The position numbers were made by a program, and so were the translations under genes. The notes beneath the pieces are model-generated. The model saw only the letters and a list, made by a program, of their open reading frames with translations, did not search any database and had not been told where the DNA came from. A stretch of DNA of 64,000 nucleotides from Tychonema sp. LEGE 06208. GTDB lineage: Bacteria > Cyanobacteriota > Cyanobacteriia > Cyanobacteriales > Microcoleaceae. The stretch lies in the NCBI RefSeq assembly GCF_015207505.1, contig NZ_JADEWT010000006.1, positions 44,009 to 108,008 of the forward strand. Reading direction: 5' to 3'. Of this stretch, positions 46,392 through 55,776 are shown one piece after another (position 1 is the stretch's first letter; each line of letters begins with the position of its first letter).

Positions 46392-46724
46392 ATGAATTTT
46401 CCCGACAAAACAGCCAGAGAACTTCGGCACAAAAAACAAAATTTGCGGAGGCGCGAACAAGAAATTTGGCTCCGCGAACTAGAAGCCGAAATCGACCGCT
46501 CAGTGCCAGAACATCTAACACGCAAGTACGAAGAATCCGATAGCCAAGTTAACGGCAAACTCAAACAGTGGCGCAGAAAAATCCTAGCCGTAGCTCAATT
46601 TACAGGCATTGTCATTGCTGTTGTCGTTGCAGTTCGCATCGCATCTTGGCTGGCAACTACGCTGATAGTTGGATTCATTGCTTTGAGCGCTTACAAAATG
46701 TTTATTGAAGAAGATATAAATTGA
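46392..46724 (+). CDS. Small coiled-coil membrane protein upstream of dynamins
   Basis: This 110-residue protein has a highly charged helical N-terminus (about 1-60: RELRHKKQNLRRREQEIWLR, LEAEIDRSVPEHLTRKYEES) and a C-terminal pair of short membrane helices (VAQFTGIVIAVVVAVRIASW, LATTLIVGFIALSAY). It ends 33 bases before the first dynamin gene on the same strand, so it is probably in the same transcript. It could recruit the GTPases to membrane (inference). The family is not recognised. Confidence 0.7.
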   Translation: MNFPDKTARELRHKKQNLRRREQEIWLRELEAEIDRSVPEHLTRKYEESDSQVNGKLKQWRRKILAVAQFTGIVIAVVVAVRIASWLATTLIVGFIALSAYKMFIEEDIN

Positions 46725-46757
46725 AAGTTCCCAGCCGTAAAATATCAGGAAATACCC

Positions 46758-48836
46758 ATGAACCTTAAAGTAGAAACCAGCAGTTTTCTCAACGATTTAG
46801 AGCGAGTAGCCGCCGTCCGCCGAGAAATTGCAGGTCGCCTCAGCAACATCGCAACAGCCATCAACCAATCAGAATTAACAGCAGCGGAAGCATCAGGAAA
46901 ACTAGGTTTAGAAACAGACAACGCGGACATTGATATCGCCAGTAAAAACTTGCGCCAAGGAGTCTTTCGGCTGCTAGTGCTAGGCGACATGAAACGCGGT
47001 AAAAGCACTTTTCTCAATGCGTTAATCGGCGAAAATTTACTACCGAGTGACGTAAATCCCTGTACAGCTTTGCTGACGATTTTGCGCTACGGTTCAGAAA
47101 AAAAAGTTACCGTTTATTTCAATGACGGCAAAAGCCCAAAACAGCTAGATTTTAAAAGTTTTAAACAGAACTACACAATTGACCCCGCTGAAGCTAAACG
47201 CCTAGAAGAAGAAAAGAAACCAGCATTTCCCGATATCGATTGCGCCGTAGTAGAATATCCCTTACCTTTGCTAGAAAAAGGCATAGAAATAGTAGACAGT
47301 CCCGGACTGAACGATACAGAAGCCCGCAATGAATTATCTCTGGGTTACATCAACAACTGCCACGCTATTTTGTTTGTGCTCAGGGCAACTCAGCCTTGCA
47401 CAATGGGTGAAAGACGTTATTTAGAAAATTACATCAAAAATCGCGGATTGAGCATTTTCTTTCTGATTAATGCTTGGGATCAGGTGCGGGAAAGTTTGAT
47501 TGACCCAGACGATCCTGAAGAATTGGCAGAAGCCGAAGGGAAACTGCGGCGGGTTTTTCAAGCTAATTTGGCTGAATATTGTTTGACAGAAGGACACGAT
47601 ATTTACGAGGAGCGAGTGTTTCCAATTACCTCAATTAAGGCGCTCAGGTTGCGGATTAAAAACCCGGATGCGGATTTAGCAGGAACTGGTTTTCCCGAGT
47701 TTATGGCGGCACTGAATACGTTTTTGACGCAGGAAAGGGCGATTTCTGAACTGCGTCCGGCGAGGACTTTGGCGCGTCAAATTTCTGCTCGCGTCCGCGA
47801 AGCTGTTGGGCGGCGATTACCATTGCTCGATCGCGATGTCAATGAGTTGAAGGAAAAGATTAATTCAGTTGAGCCGGAGTTTAAAAAACTGACTCAGATT
47901 CGCGAAGAATTTCAACAAGAAATTATCGGAGTTAGAGATAGTAAATCGCGGGCGATCGCCGATTATTTCCGCATCTACGTTCTCAACTTAGAAAATACCT
48001 TTGAAACAGACTTTTTGCGGTATCAACCCGAGCTGAAATTTCTGGATTTCTTCAGCCAAGACAAGCGAGAAGCCTTTGAAGCATCGCTCAGACGAGCATT
48101 CGAGCAGTACATCAACGACAAACTAGCAGCTTGGACTCTCACGGCTGAACAAGAGATGAATTCAGCATTTTCGCAGCTATCGCAAAGTGCGGCAAATTAC
48201 GGAGCATCTTACACGAAAGTGACTGAAAAAATCACCGAAAAACTGACCGGGCAAAAGATACCTGCAGCAGTCAGCAACTCAAACGAAGATAACTCGCCAG
48301 CTTGGGCAAAATGGGCGATGGGATTGTTTTCGTTAACGACAGGAAACCTGGCGGGCGTAGCAATGGCAGGAGCGGGTTTTGACTGGAAAAATATCCTGCT
48401 CAACTTAATTACTGTGTTGGGAGTCAGTACGATTTTTGCTGGTTTTACCGGGATTGTTTTGGGGCCGCTGTACTTGGCTTTGTTGGGGATGGGTGTTGGG
48501 GTTTTGCAGGCAGACGGAGCTCATAAACAGTTGGTGAAAGCAGCGAAAAAAGAGTTGGTGAAATATCTGCCGCAGGTTGCTCAGGAGCAGTGGCAGCCGA
48601 TTCACGATGCTGTGAAAGAGTGTTTTGATGTTTACGGACGGGAAGTGGGCGATCGCATGAATGCTGATATTAATTCTCGGAAATCTGAGTTAGATAATTT
48701 GCTGGAACAAAAGGAATCTCGCGAGATTAATTGTCAGGCTGAATCGCAGCGGTTGAAAAAATTGGATGCTGATGTTTCTGCCGAGTCGCAGAGTATTGAA
48801 TCGCTATATCAAGGTTTCCTAGCCTCCGCTAAATGA
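46758..48836 (+). CDS. Bacterial dynamin-like protein (BDLP1 type)
   Basis: This 692-residue membrane-remodelling GTPase is very similar in sequence and length to Nostoc punctiforme BDLP. G1 is GDMKRGKSTFLNALIG (about 76-91), G3 is DSPGLNDTEARNELSLGY, G4 is INAWDQV. Long helical neck and trunk segments follow. The hydrophobic paddle for membrane insertion is about residues 525-600 (WKNILLNLITVLGVSTIFAG to LYLALLGMGVGVLQ). A C-terminal helix returns to the neck. BDLP tubulates lipid when GTP-bound. The final bases overlap the start of the second GTPase (ATGA). Confidence 0.95.
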   Translation: MNLKVETSSFLNDLERVAAVRREIAGRLSNIATAINQSELTAAEASGKLGLETDNADIDIASKNLRQGVFRLLVLGDMKRGKSTFLNALIGENLLPSDVNPCTALLTILRYGSEKKVTVYFNDGKSPKQLDFKSFKQNYTIDPAEAKRLEEEKKPAFPDIDCAVVEYPLPLLEKGIEIVDSPGLNDTEARNELSLGYINNCHAILFVLRATQPCTMGERRYLENYIKNRGLSIFFLINAWDQVRESLIDPDDPEELAEAEGKLRRVFQANLAEYCLTEGHDIYEERVFPITSIKALRLRIKNPDADLAGTGFPEFMAALNTFLTQERAISELRPARTLARQISARVREAVGRRLPLLDRDVNELKEKINSVEPEFKKLTQIREEFQQEIIGVRDSKSRAIADYFRIYVLNLENTFETDFLRYQPELKFLDFFSQDKREAFEASLRRAFEQYINDKLAAWTLTAEQEMNSAFSQLSQSAANYGASYTKVTEKITEKLTGQKIPAAVSNSNEDNSPAWAKWAMGLFSLTTGNLAGVAMAGAGFDWKNILLNLITVLGVSTIFAGFTGIVLGPLYLALLGMGVGVLQADGAHKQLVKAAKKELVKYLPQVAQEQWQPIHDAVKECFDVYGREVGDRMNADINSRKSELDNLLEQKESREINCQAESQRLKKLDADVSAESQSIESLYQGFLASAK

Positions 48837-50533
48837 AAGAAAAAAACAATATGCAACAACCCGAAACTTATCAAGATTTAACTAACAATCTCAAATCAGC
48901 ACTCGGCATCCTCGAACTCGACAAAAACTCCCAACTTTACCGAGATACCACCTCAATCTGCGACTATCTCGCCAAACCAACTTTTCAAATTGCTGTCTTT
49001 GGCCCGTTTAATTACGGCAAGTCAACTTTGCTGAATGCAATGCTTGGAAATCGTGCTTTGCCGATCGACCTCGTGCCCACTACAGGTGCTGCCATTTATG
49101 TCAACTACGGCGAGGAATTGCACGCAAAAATTACCCTGAAAGATGGCACGGAAGTTAGCGAACCGGGGACTGATGTGTTGAAACGCTACGCCATCCTTGA
49201 CGACGCGAGACAAATGCGGGATGATGTGGCGGCAGTGAATGTTTACTGCCCCCATCCCTTCCTGAAAACGGGTGTGGAATTGCTGGATTTGCCGGGAACC
49301 AACGATCGCGAAGAACAGGATAATTTGGTTCGCGATAAATTGCTAACGGCTGATTTAGTTGTGCAGGTTTTAGATGCTCGCAAATTGATGACTTTAGGCG
49401 AACGAGAGAACTTAAGAGATTGGTTGAGCGATCGCAACATCAACACAGTCGTCTTTGTTGCCAATTTTCTCAATCTACTCGAACCAGACGACCAAAAACA
49501 AGTTTACAATCGCTTGTTGTTTGTTGCCGAAAGTTTTCGCTCGAACTTGCCGAACAATATCAGCAATATCTACCGCGTCGATGCTTTGCCGGCTTTGAGG
49601 GCGAGGCTGAAAGGAGATGTGGCGGCCGCCCAAACTACAGGAATTGCCACGTTTGAATCGGCTTTGCAAAGTATTGTGGCAGCTCAACAGGAACAACTAG
49701 CAGTTAAGTTGCCCAGAATTGAAGCTATAGCTAATAAAATTTGCCAATCTCTCCGAGCCAAAGCTGAAACTGTCGCTGCAGAAATAGTCGCAGCTCAAAA
49801 AAAGCACAAAGACAAAATTGAAATTAAACAAAAAGCCGAAAAACTGATATCAAAAGGCTTTCAAGCCAGCGTTTCCGATTTCGAGATTTGGCTTTACCAG
49901 CCCACACTTTTGCAGCGGTATCAATCGGAAATGGCGGTGTCGCTCCAGGAAGGAAGTTTTGATGCGTGGAAGCTAAAATTTCAGCGAGAGGTCTTACATC
50001 AGCAGCAAAGCATCGCAGAATGGGTAAATAAAGCTTGCGAATTCTTTGATAAAGAACAGCCGATCGCGCTTTTGATTTCGTTTCCTCCATCCCCGCAAGT
50101 CTCTTTACCGGAGCCGCCGCCACCTCCACCTCAAAAGTCGAACGAGGGCGAAGTGGCTCCAGTGGCGATCGCCACAGGCTTAGGTTGGCTATTGGGCGGG
50201 CCTGTGGGAGCCGCAGTAGTCGGCGGTGCTAGCTATATTTTGAATAAAAGAACTGGGTATGAAAAGCCGCCTGAATCGTCAGAAGCTTATCTCAATCAAG
50301 TAACGGAAATTTGCAGCGAGGCTGCTAAAAACTATCTCGCTCGCTTCAGCACCGATACTTTTTCCATGCTGCAACACTACAAGGAAATCGCCGGAAAAGT
50401 TATCTGTTTTCAAGACAGCAAAGAGCCACTACAGACAAATATTCAGCAATATCAGATACAGTTAATCAATAATTTGTTAGAAAATATCGAATCCTGCCTT
50501 CAAATGACTAAATCTGTAATTAACGGCAAATGA
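48833..50533 (+). CDS. Second dynamin-like GTPase (BDLP2 type)
   Basis: This 566-residue dynamin-superfamily partner is encoded by a gene overlapping the first by ATGA, so the two are translationally coupled. G1 is FGPFNYGKSTLLNAMLG (about 48-64), G3 is DLPGTNDREEQDNL. The G4 region reads FVANFLNLLEP, without a clear (N/T)KxD, so nucleotide specificity may be altered. A helical region with charged heptads follows, then a Pro-rich stretch (PPSPQVSLPEPPPPPP) and a short hydrophobic Gly-rich segment (AIATGLGWLLGGPVGAAVVG) that could insert in membrane. Paired bacterial dynamins often form hetero-oligomers. An alternative start is Met7. Confidence 0.88.
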   Translation: MKEKNNMQQPETYQDLTNNLKSALGILELDKNSQLYRDTTSICDYLAKPTFQIAVFGPFNYGKSTLLNAMLGNRALPIDLVPTTGAAIYVNYGEELHAKITLKDGTEVSEPGTDVLKRYAILDDARQMRDDVAAVNVYCPHPFLKTGVELLDLPGTNDREEQDNLVRDKLLTADLVVQVLDARKLMTLGERENLRDWLSDRNINTVVFVANFLNLLEPDDQKQVYNRLLFVAESFRSNLPNNISNIYRVDALPALRARLKGDVAAAQTTGIATFESALQSIVAAQQEQLAVKLPRIEAIANKICQSLRAKAETVAAEIVAAQKKHKDKIEIKQKAEKLISKGFQASVSDFEIWLYQPTLLQRYQSEMAVSLQEGSFDAWKLKFQREVLHQQQSIAEWVNKACEFFDKEQPIALLISFPPSPQVSLPEPPPPPPQKSNEGEVAPVAIATGLGWLLGGPVGAAVVGGASYILNKRTGYEKPPESSEAYLNQVTEICSEAAKNYLARFSTDTFSMLQHYKEIAGKVICFQDSKEPLQTNIQQYQIQLINNLLENIESCLQMTKSVINGK

Positions 50534-51792
50534 TCCGAACCGACATTGCGGCCAGTACGAATCTTCAAAACACCAATTTCTTTGCTGACTAAAAAGTGAT
50601 CGATCGGAATATAAGCCAGTGGCATAAAAGTCGGCCAAGTCGGTAAAATGCCAAAGCTCGATCGCGCATTTCGCAAATTTCCGGTTTTTACCATATTTTT
50701 GTAGAAAGGCGACCACATTGTGGTATTTAAATCCCCAACCACAATCAGCGGATTTTTGATTTGGGCTGCATACTCGCCGATGCCTGCTAGCTGTTTATTG
50801 CGATCGATAAAACTCTCCTGTTTGATCGGCACAGTCGGATGAGCAAGAATCAGAGAAATGATTTTACCTTGAAATCTCACCTCTGTAAACAAGCTCTTTC
50901 TTCGCTTTGAAAAAGCTTTAATAGAAGCATTTTCTAAAGGCAGCTTGCTGTATATTGCACTGCCAAATCTCTCAGATTCTTGCAGGTTGGAAGAGTAAGG
51001 AAAAATCTCGCTTAAAACTGCTAACTCTTTTGCCCAAACTGTGCTGACTTCGACAAAAACCGCGATATCAGGTTGTTCTGCTTTAACCAGCGATATCACC
51101 TCAGAATAGCGTCGGTTACTCGTTAAAACATTTGAATGCAAAATCCGCAAGTTGTGTGCGCTAGTTGCTCCTGCAAATGCTGGCGCTGGAAAGTACCAAG
51201 GAACAATTTCAGCCAAATTAACGATCGTGCAAAATGCGCTCACCAACAACCATCTTTTTGGGGAGCGCACCAGAGCGAAAAATATCAAAGTAGAGAAACC
51301 AACCAGCAGATATTGTACTTTAAAATGAGAACTCAATTCAAAAAAAATGTTAGTTATTCTCAAATAACCGACTATTGAAAATAGGGCATTTACACTTGCT
51401 GCGATAATAAACCATTTTAAAATTACGTGCTTCAAGCTAATGTTTTTGTTGTTGCTGCTGTACATCACCGCCCATTTGAGCTTGATTTTAAGGTCGTTAG
51501 TAATCGGCAATTTATCAATTTCTGTTACCAGTTGTTCTTCCTGTTCCAACTCTCGCCGCTTTTGATAAAATCTCACCCCCAAGCCATCTACCACAAAATA
51601 ACTCACAGAATTGGCAACAAATCCTGCAAATACCAACACACCTAAACCGATCAGCATACCAAAGGAACCGCCGACTTTGACCAAACCCGACCAAACGGCT
51701 GCATCACCTGTTTTTCCTGTAGCTAATATGGCGATAAAGAGCATTAAAGTCGGCAATCCGATAGTGATTGTATTTCTGATTAATCTGTCCAT
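50500..51792 (-). CDS. EEP-family phosphoesterase with extra N-terminal membrane module
   Basis: This 430-residue protein has two parts. The N-terminal ~115 residues hold two hydrophobic helices (TLMLFIAILATG, FGMLIGLGVLVFAGFVANS) and a charged tail (QKRRELEQEEQLVTEIDKLP); this resembles small stand-alone cyanobacterial membrane proteins. From about 125, two or three more helices precede an endonuclease/exonuclease/phosphatase domain: LRILHSNVLTSNRRYSEVIS, IAVFVEVS, LAHPTVP, VVGDLNTTMWS and NVGSDHLPLIT. The Asn, Glu, His, Asp-x-Asn and SDH residues look intact. The substrate is unknown. Its 3' end overlaps the convergent BDLP2 gene by 34 bases. Confidence 0.88.
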   Translation of the reverse strand: MDRLIRNTITIGLPTLMLFIAILATGKTGDAAVWSGLVKVGGSFGMLIGLGVLVFAGFVANSVSYFVVDGLGVRFYQKRRELEQEEQLVTEIDKLPITNDLKIKLKWAVMYSSNNKNISLKHVILKWFIIAASVNALFSIVGYLRITNIFFELSSHFKVQYLLVGFSTLIFFALVRSPKRWLLVSAFCTIVNLAEIVPWYFPAPAFAGATSAHNLRILHSNVLTSNRRYSEVISLVKAEQPDIAVFVEVSTVWAKELAVLSEIFPYSSNLQESERFGSAIYSKLPLENASIKAFSKRRKSLFTEVRFQGKIISLILAHPTVPIKQESFIDRNKQLAGIGEYAAQIKNPLIVVGDLNTTMWSPFYKNMVKTGNLRNARSSFGILPTWPTFMPLAYIPIDHFLVSKEIGVLKIRTGRNVGSDHLPLITDLVI

Positions 51793-51901
51793 TATACAAT
51801 TTTATATTTTAGATTTTAGAGGGGGATGAATGATGCAATTTCTATAGTCATCACTACGGACTGGTTGACTTAATAACGGCTTGAAAAAATAAAGAGACTC
51901 C

Positions 51902-52288
51902 TTAATTCTCATATATTTCTAATGGTAAGTTGTCGGGGTCTCGGAAAAATGTAAACCTTTTTTCGGTAATTTCGTCAAGGCGAATTTCTTCTACTTCTAC
52001 TTGTTGGGATTTTAAGTAAGCAACTGATGCTTCTATGTTCTCAACTGCAAAAGCTAAATGTCTCAAGCCACAGGCTTCAGGATTGTTAATTCTTTCAGGA
52101 GGATGGGAAAATGAGAAAAGCTCGATGGTGTCGCCATTTCCGACTCGCAAATCTAGTTTGTAAGAATTTCTCTCGGTTCGGAAAGTTTCTTTGATAATGG
52201 AACATCCCAATACTTCTACATAAAATTTCTTCGACGCTTCGTAATCCGAGCAAATAATCGCCACATGATGTATTGCCTTTATTTTCAT
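51902..52288 (-). CDS. VOC family (glyoxalase I-like) protein
   Basis: This 128-residue protein has the VOC fold of the YaeR/SMU_1112c-like group. Motifs include IKAIHHVAIICSDYEASKKF (first His ligand), GDTIELFSF (Glu), CGLRHLAFAVENI (His) and RDPDNLPLEIYEN (Glu). The four metal ligands are all present. I chose the ATG at 52288 since upstream codons read through a large hairpin repeat. The substrate is not known. Confidence 0.9.
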   Translation of the reverse strand: MKIKAIHHVAIICSDYEASKKFYVEVLGCSIIKETFRTERNSYKLDLRVGNGDTIELFSFSHPPERINNPEACGLRHLAFAVENIEASVAYLKSQQVEVEEIRLDEITEKRFTFFRDPDNLPLEIYEN

Positions 52289-52320
52289 CTGAAAAAAGTT
52301 AGTTAGTTGGGTTTTTCTGA

Positions 52321-52441
52321 GATGTTGCACCATTCTCAATAAGCTTTTATGAACAGGCTCTCCGGCCTGTTCCACAAAGAGTAAATTTTCTTGTGGAACA
52401 GGCCGGAGAGCCTGTTAAGCGAGAATAGTGCAAGATGCGAG
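52321..52441. repeat. Large palindromic element, AACAGGCTCTCCGGCC family
   Basis: Perfect 26-base arms lie at 52352-52377 and 52391-52416 (left arm starts AACAGGCTCTCCGGCC) with a 13-base loop. Outer flanks are also imperfect inverted copies (TTGCACCATTCTC on the left, GAGAATAGTGCAA on the right). It lies just upstream of the VOC gene and resembles a non-autonomous palindromic element. Confidence 0.8.
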
Positions 52442-52649
52442 GTTTTTTCAAATGCACAGCACGCTATTAACCAATTATATTTGACGATCGCAGACTCGGC
52501 GACAAACCCTGCGACATTCAGGGCGATCGACCTTTATTTTCCCCCGTCCAAATCTTAATTGAAAAATTTCTGCAAAAAAAAGCACCCTACTTGATAAGAT
52601 GAGAGTTTTGCAGTCAATCACCCAATTTGCATCTCAGGAGACAAGCATT

Positions 52650-53648
52650 ATGGCCCGTATGTATTACGACACCGACGCTAACCTAGACCTGTTAGCCAAC
52701 AAAACAATTGCTATCATTGGCTACGGTTCCCAAGGACACGCCCACGCCCTCAACCTCAAAGACAGCGGTATGAATGTCGTTGTCGGCTTGTATCCCGGTA
52801 GCAAATCTGCAGCCAAAGCAACCGAGGCGGGTTTAACAGTTCACCCGGTAGACAAAGCAGCCGCCGCCGCTGACTTCATCATGATTTTATTACCCGATGA
52901 AGTTCAAAAAACTATTTACAAAGAACAAATCGAACCGAATCTTTCCGAAGGAAATGTTTTAGCATTTGCTCACGGTTTTAACATTCACTTCGGCCAAGTT
53001 GTGCCCCCAGCCAACGTAGACGTAGTAATGGTAGCCCCCAAAGGCCCCGGACATTTGGTGCGCCGGACTTACGAACAAGGGGAAGGCGTTCCGAGTTTGT
53101 TTGCAGTATATCAAGATGCTTCCGGTCAAGCGCGCGATCGGGCAATGGCCTATGCTAAAGGTATTGGCGGCACCAGAGCCGGCATCCTGGAAACCACTTT
53201 CCGCGAAGAAACAGAAACCGATCTTTTTGGCGAACAAGTAGTTTTGTGCGGCGGTTTGAGCGCCTTAATTAAAGCTGGATTTGAAACCTTAGTTGACGCT
53301 GGATATCAACCAGAATTAGCTTATTTTGAATGTTTGCACGAAGTTAAACTTATCGTTGACTTAGTAGTAGAAGGAGGCCTAGCCAAAATGCGCGACAGCA
53401 TCTCCAATACCGCAGAATACGGCGATTTAACTCGCGGCCCCCGCATTGTCACCGATGACACCCGCGCCGAAATGCGGAAAATTCTCAGCGAAATTCAATC
53501 CGGCCAATTTGCTCGCGAATTCGTTCTCGAAAACCAAGCCGGCAAACCTGGTTTTACTTCCATGCGCCGTCAAGAAGCAGAGCATCCCATTGAAGAAGTT
53601 GGCAAAGATTTGCGAGCTATGTTTAGCTGGTTGAAAAAGCAAGCCTAA
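52650..53648 (+). CDS. ilvC: Ketol-acid reductoisomerase
   Basis: This 332-residue class I enzyme of valine, leucine and isoleucine synthesis uses NADPH and Mg2+ to rearrange and reduce acetolactate or acetohydroxybutyrate. The Rossmann motif is [27 protein letters not shown] is present, followed by [18 protein letters not shown] and the knotted C-terminal domain with the metal ligands in [11 protein letters not shown] and [13 protein letters not shown] chose the ATG at 52650: CAGGAGAC lies 9 bases upstream, and the protein length matches the family. Earlier in-frame codons are unlikely. Confidence 0.97.
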   Translation: MARMYYDTDANLDLLANKTIAIIGYGSQGHAHALNLKDSGMNVVVGLYPGSKSAAKATEAGLTVHPVDKAAAAADFIMILLPDEVQKTIYKEQIEPNLSEGNVLAFAHGFNIHFGQVVPPANVDVVMVAPKGPGHLVRRTYEQGEGVPSLFAVYQDASGQARDRAMAYAKGIGGTRAGILETTFREETETDLFGEQVVLCGGLSALIKAGFETLVDAGYQPELAYFECLHEVKLIVDLVVEGGLAKMRDSISNTAEYGDLTRGPRIVTDDTRAEMRKILSEIQSGQFAREFVLENQAGKPGFTSMRRQEAEHPIEEVGKDLRAMFSWLKKQA

Positions 53649-53774
53649 TCGATTGTAAATTTGAGATTCTTCGGCTTTGCTCCGAACAAGTTTGAGATTT
53701 TAGATTGTTCGTTCAATCTAAAATCTGAACTGCTAACTAACCGTAGGATGCGGAGTAAAATTGCTCGTTGCTCG

Positions 53775-53795
53775 TTACCAGGCTCTGCCTGGTAA
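53775..53795. repeat. TTACCAGGC palindrome
   Basis: TTACCAGGC-TCT-GCCTGGTAA is a perfect 9-bp stem with a 3-base loop, 127 bases after ilvC. It is followed by CTCTGCCTCTC repeats. It could be a dispersed repeat or a weak terminator. Confidence 0.6.
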
Positions 53796-53944
53796 TGCAG
53801 GTGCGGAGACTCTGCCTCTCTCTACCTTGTCGTTTTTGGAGAGAGAGGAGTGTGACAGATGTTTAAGTTATTGATTTTTAGTTTTTTACAAAAAAGTGGC
53901 TAGATATTGTTAAAGAAACCTGGTTTGTCGCTGGTAGCTCCAAA

Positions 53945-54169
53945 CTATCTACTGGGAGTAGGACTTTTTTGCAATTTCTCAATCTGCTGTTCCCTTTGCT
54001 CGTTGAAATCTCTCGGTCTCAGCCAATTGGGCCACAACCCGACGAAGAAATTTCTACTGGCGACGCTGGTATCTCTTATCGGTTTGGGCAGAAAAGTTAA
54101 ACTGTCACCGTAAAGGGTAAACAGGACTATAAACAAAAGCAACAGCGGAATAACATTTTTTTTAGGCAT
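53945..54169 (-). CDS. Small single-span membrane protein
   Basis: This 74-residue protein starts MPKKNVIPLLLLFIVLFTLY, giving one membrane helix right after a basic N-terminus. A proline-containing hydrophilic part (FLPKPIRDTSVASRNFFVGL, then WPNWLRPRDFNEQREQQIEK) faces one side. The start is the ATG at 54169, as upstream codons lack a good start. It looks like a conserved small cyanobacterial protein, but I cannot name it. Confidence 0.55.
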   Translation of the reverse strand: MPKKNVIPLLLLFIVLFTLYGDSLTFLPKPIRDTSVASRNFFVGLWPNWLRPRDFNEQREQQIEKLQKSPTPSR

Positions 54170-54229
54170 GGCAGTTTGGGAGTGGAGTTTGTGAAAGCGC
54201 TTTGTTATATTTTGCCCTGGTACGGACAA

Positions 54230-54858
54230 AATATATCAGCAACGGCTCAAGAAAAATAGACCTCAGCAGTTTCGGAGACGGCAATACCGTTTCCCCTACC
54301 CCAAAATAATCAATTTTCGTCGATTAAAGATGTAACGATTCCGGGATTAATTGTAGGGAAATAGCGCGTGCAGTTTCCTGATGGTTCGACACTTCGGCGA
54401 GGTTTAGGTGCAACGTTTAACAGTTAACATCATTCCGAACCAACCGAAAACGATCTAACAAGTTATTAGCAAAAATCGAAGTGGTGGGAAATAGTTTGTG
54501 GGTGCATTTTTGTTAATTAGCTGACAAAAAAACATAAAACTAATCAAGTGACACGCGAGAGTGTGGAAGAGTAATCCCATATCTTAAATTGTTTTCATAC
54601 ACAGGGCATACCTCAATAAATATTAAAATATAGTGAGCATACATGGTGGAATTTTAGTGAATGATAGAAATCTACGTTAAATAATTGGTGACTGATAATT
54701 CAACCCTATATCTTTTACAATCCCCTCAAGCCTTGGCTTTTGATTTTTGATATTCCTAGCTTAAAAGCCGGATTTCTAGAACTATTAAATATGATGAATA
54801 AATGTTGTGGATATACAACATTAGACTCTGGATCGAGTTGGTATGCCGTTGTTTTATT
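54230..54858. other. Long AT-rich region without intact gene
   Basis: No intact gene is visible. Short stretches read like protein but are interrupted by stops and frame changes, for example ETAIPFPLPQNNQFSSIKDV on the plus strand at about 54274-54333, followed in another frame by QFPDGSTLRRGLGATF near 54371-54418. This suggests a decayed gene beside the TetR/MFS pair. Confidence 0.4.
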
Positions 54859-54996
54859 TTATCCAGAGTGATGAAAGAGCGCTAGTTTCGGAGCGCGACG
54901 ACTTTTCCTAGTTTCCGGCATCTGAGCGTAAATCCATCCCTCCTGTGTTTCAAAAATCCGTCTTTGTGCTGAAGCTACGGCCCTTTGGCGATCTAG
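54859..54996 (-). pseudogene. Possible 3' gene fragment beside TetR gene
   Basis: On the minus strand about 45 codons read LDRQRAVASAQRRIFETQEG, then WIYAQMPETRKSRRAPKLAL and end at a TAA at 54861-54859. There is no start codon, and upstream the frame runs antisense into the TetR gene. The composition is protein-like, so it may be the tail of a gene cut off at the TetR/MFS insertion boundary. The family is not recognised. Confidence 0.3.
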
Positions 54997-55000
54997 AATA

Positions 55001-55018
55001 TGTAAGTTAGTGCTTACA
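55001..55018. promoter_or_regulatory. Probable TetR operator
   Basis: TGTAAGTTAGTGCTTACA has perfect 6-base arms around a 6-base centre and lies 9 bases before the chosen TetR ATG. The position and symmetry fit autoregulation of the TetR gene and the efflux gene behind it. Confidence 0.6.
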
Positions 55019-55027
55019 TTAATTAAG

Positions 55028-55663
55028 ATGAGTAGAACGAATCGAAGTGCAGCGGAAACGCGCGATCGCCTGTTGAAAGCGGCGATTGAAGTTTTCTCTA
55101 CAGAAGGCTACGTTGGAGCGACAACTCGTGAAATTGCTCGTGTTGCAGATGTGAGTGAAGTCACTTTATTTCGCCGCTTTCAGAGCAAAGAGCAAGTGTT
55201 GAGTGCGGTTGCCCACCACATTACAGCATTGCGGACGGAGGCGTTGGCGCATCAAGACGAATGGACTTATGACCTACGCCGCGATCTCCTGCATTATGCA
55301 AACCTCCACGACGATATGTTGGAGGAGTACGAAGCTCTATTTCGGATGTTTATTGGTGAAGCTCACCGGCATCCGACAGAAGCACTGGAGGTGCTTCAGC
55401 AATCATTTTTACCGCTGCGTGAAAAACTAATTTCCTATCTACAAACCTGTGTTCAACGCGGCAGTGTTTGTCCGAATGTTGACCTGTCACTGGCAGTGGA
55501 TCAATTGACTGGAATGCTGCTGTCTGGTATGATTCGCCGCCATGTTTTTCAAGTAAACCGGGGCTACAGCCGTAAGCAATACATCGAAGGGTGCGTGGAT
55601 TTATTTGTGCGGGGAGTCAGCACAGCAGCGTCTTCTGTAAGTCGTACTCCGTCTCCAGAATGA
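55028..55663 (+). CDS. TetR/AcrR family transcriptional regulator
   Basis: This 211-residue repressor has an N-terminal DNA-binding domain (about 8-55: AETRDRLLKAAIEVFSTEGY, GATTREIARVADVSEVTLFR, RFQSKEQVL) and a helical ligand-binding domain. I chose the ATG at 55028. An upstream in-frame start at 55010 would place the operator-like palindrome inside the gene. It precedes an EmrB/QacA-type efflux gene by 113 bases on the same strand and probably controls it. The inducer is unknown. Confidence 0.92.
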   Translation: MSRTNRSAAETRDRLLKAAIEVFSTEGYVGATTREIARVADVSEVTLFRRFQSKEQVLSAVAHHITALRTEALAHQDEWTYDLRRDLLHYANLHDDMLEEYEALFRMFIGEAHRHPTEALEVLQQSFLPLREKLISYLQTCVQRGSVCPNVDLSLAVDQLTGMLLSGMIRRHVFQVNRGYSRKQYIEGCVDLFVRGVSTAASSVSRTPSPE

Positions 55664-55776
55664 AGACTCCTGACAATTTTCCTATGAATTTGGCATTTTC
55701 CGATTGAAGCACCCTAACCCGTTGCGGTGGTGGGAAGCACCAGCCTCGCGTGCGATCGCAGAAGTAGAGACGAAAG

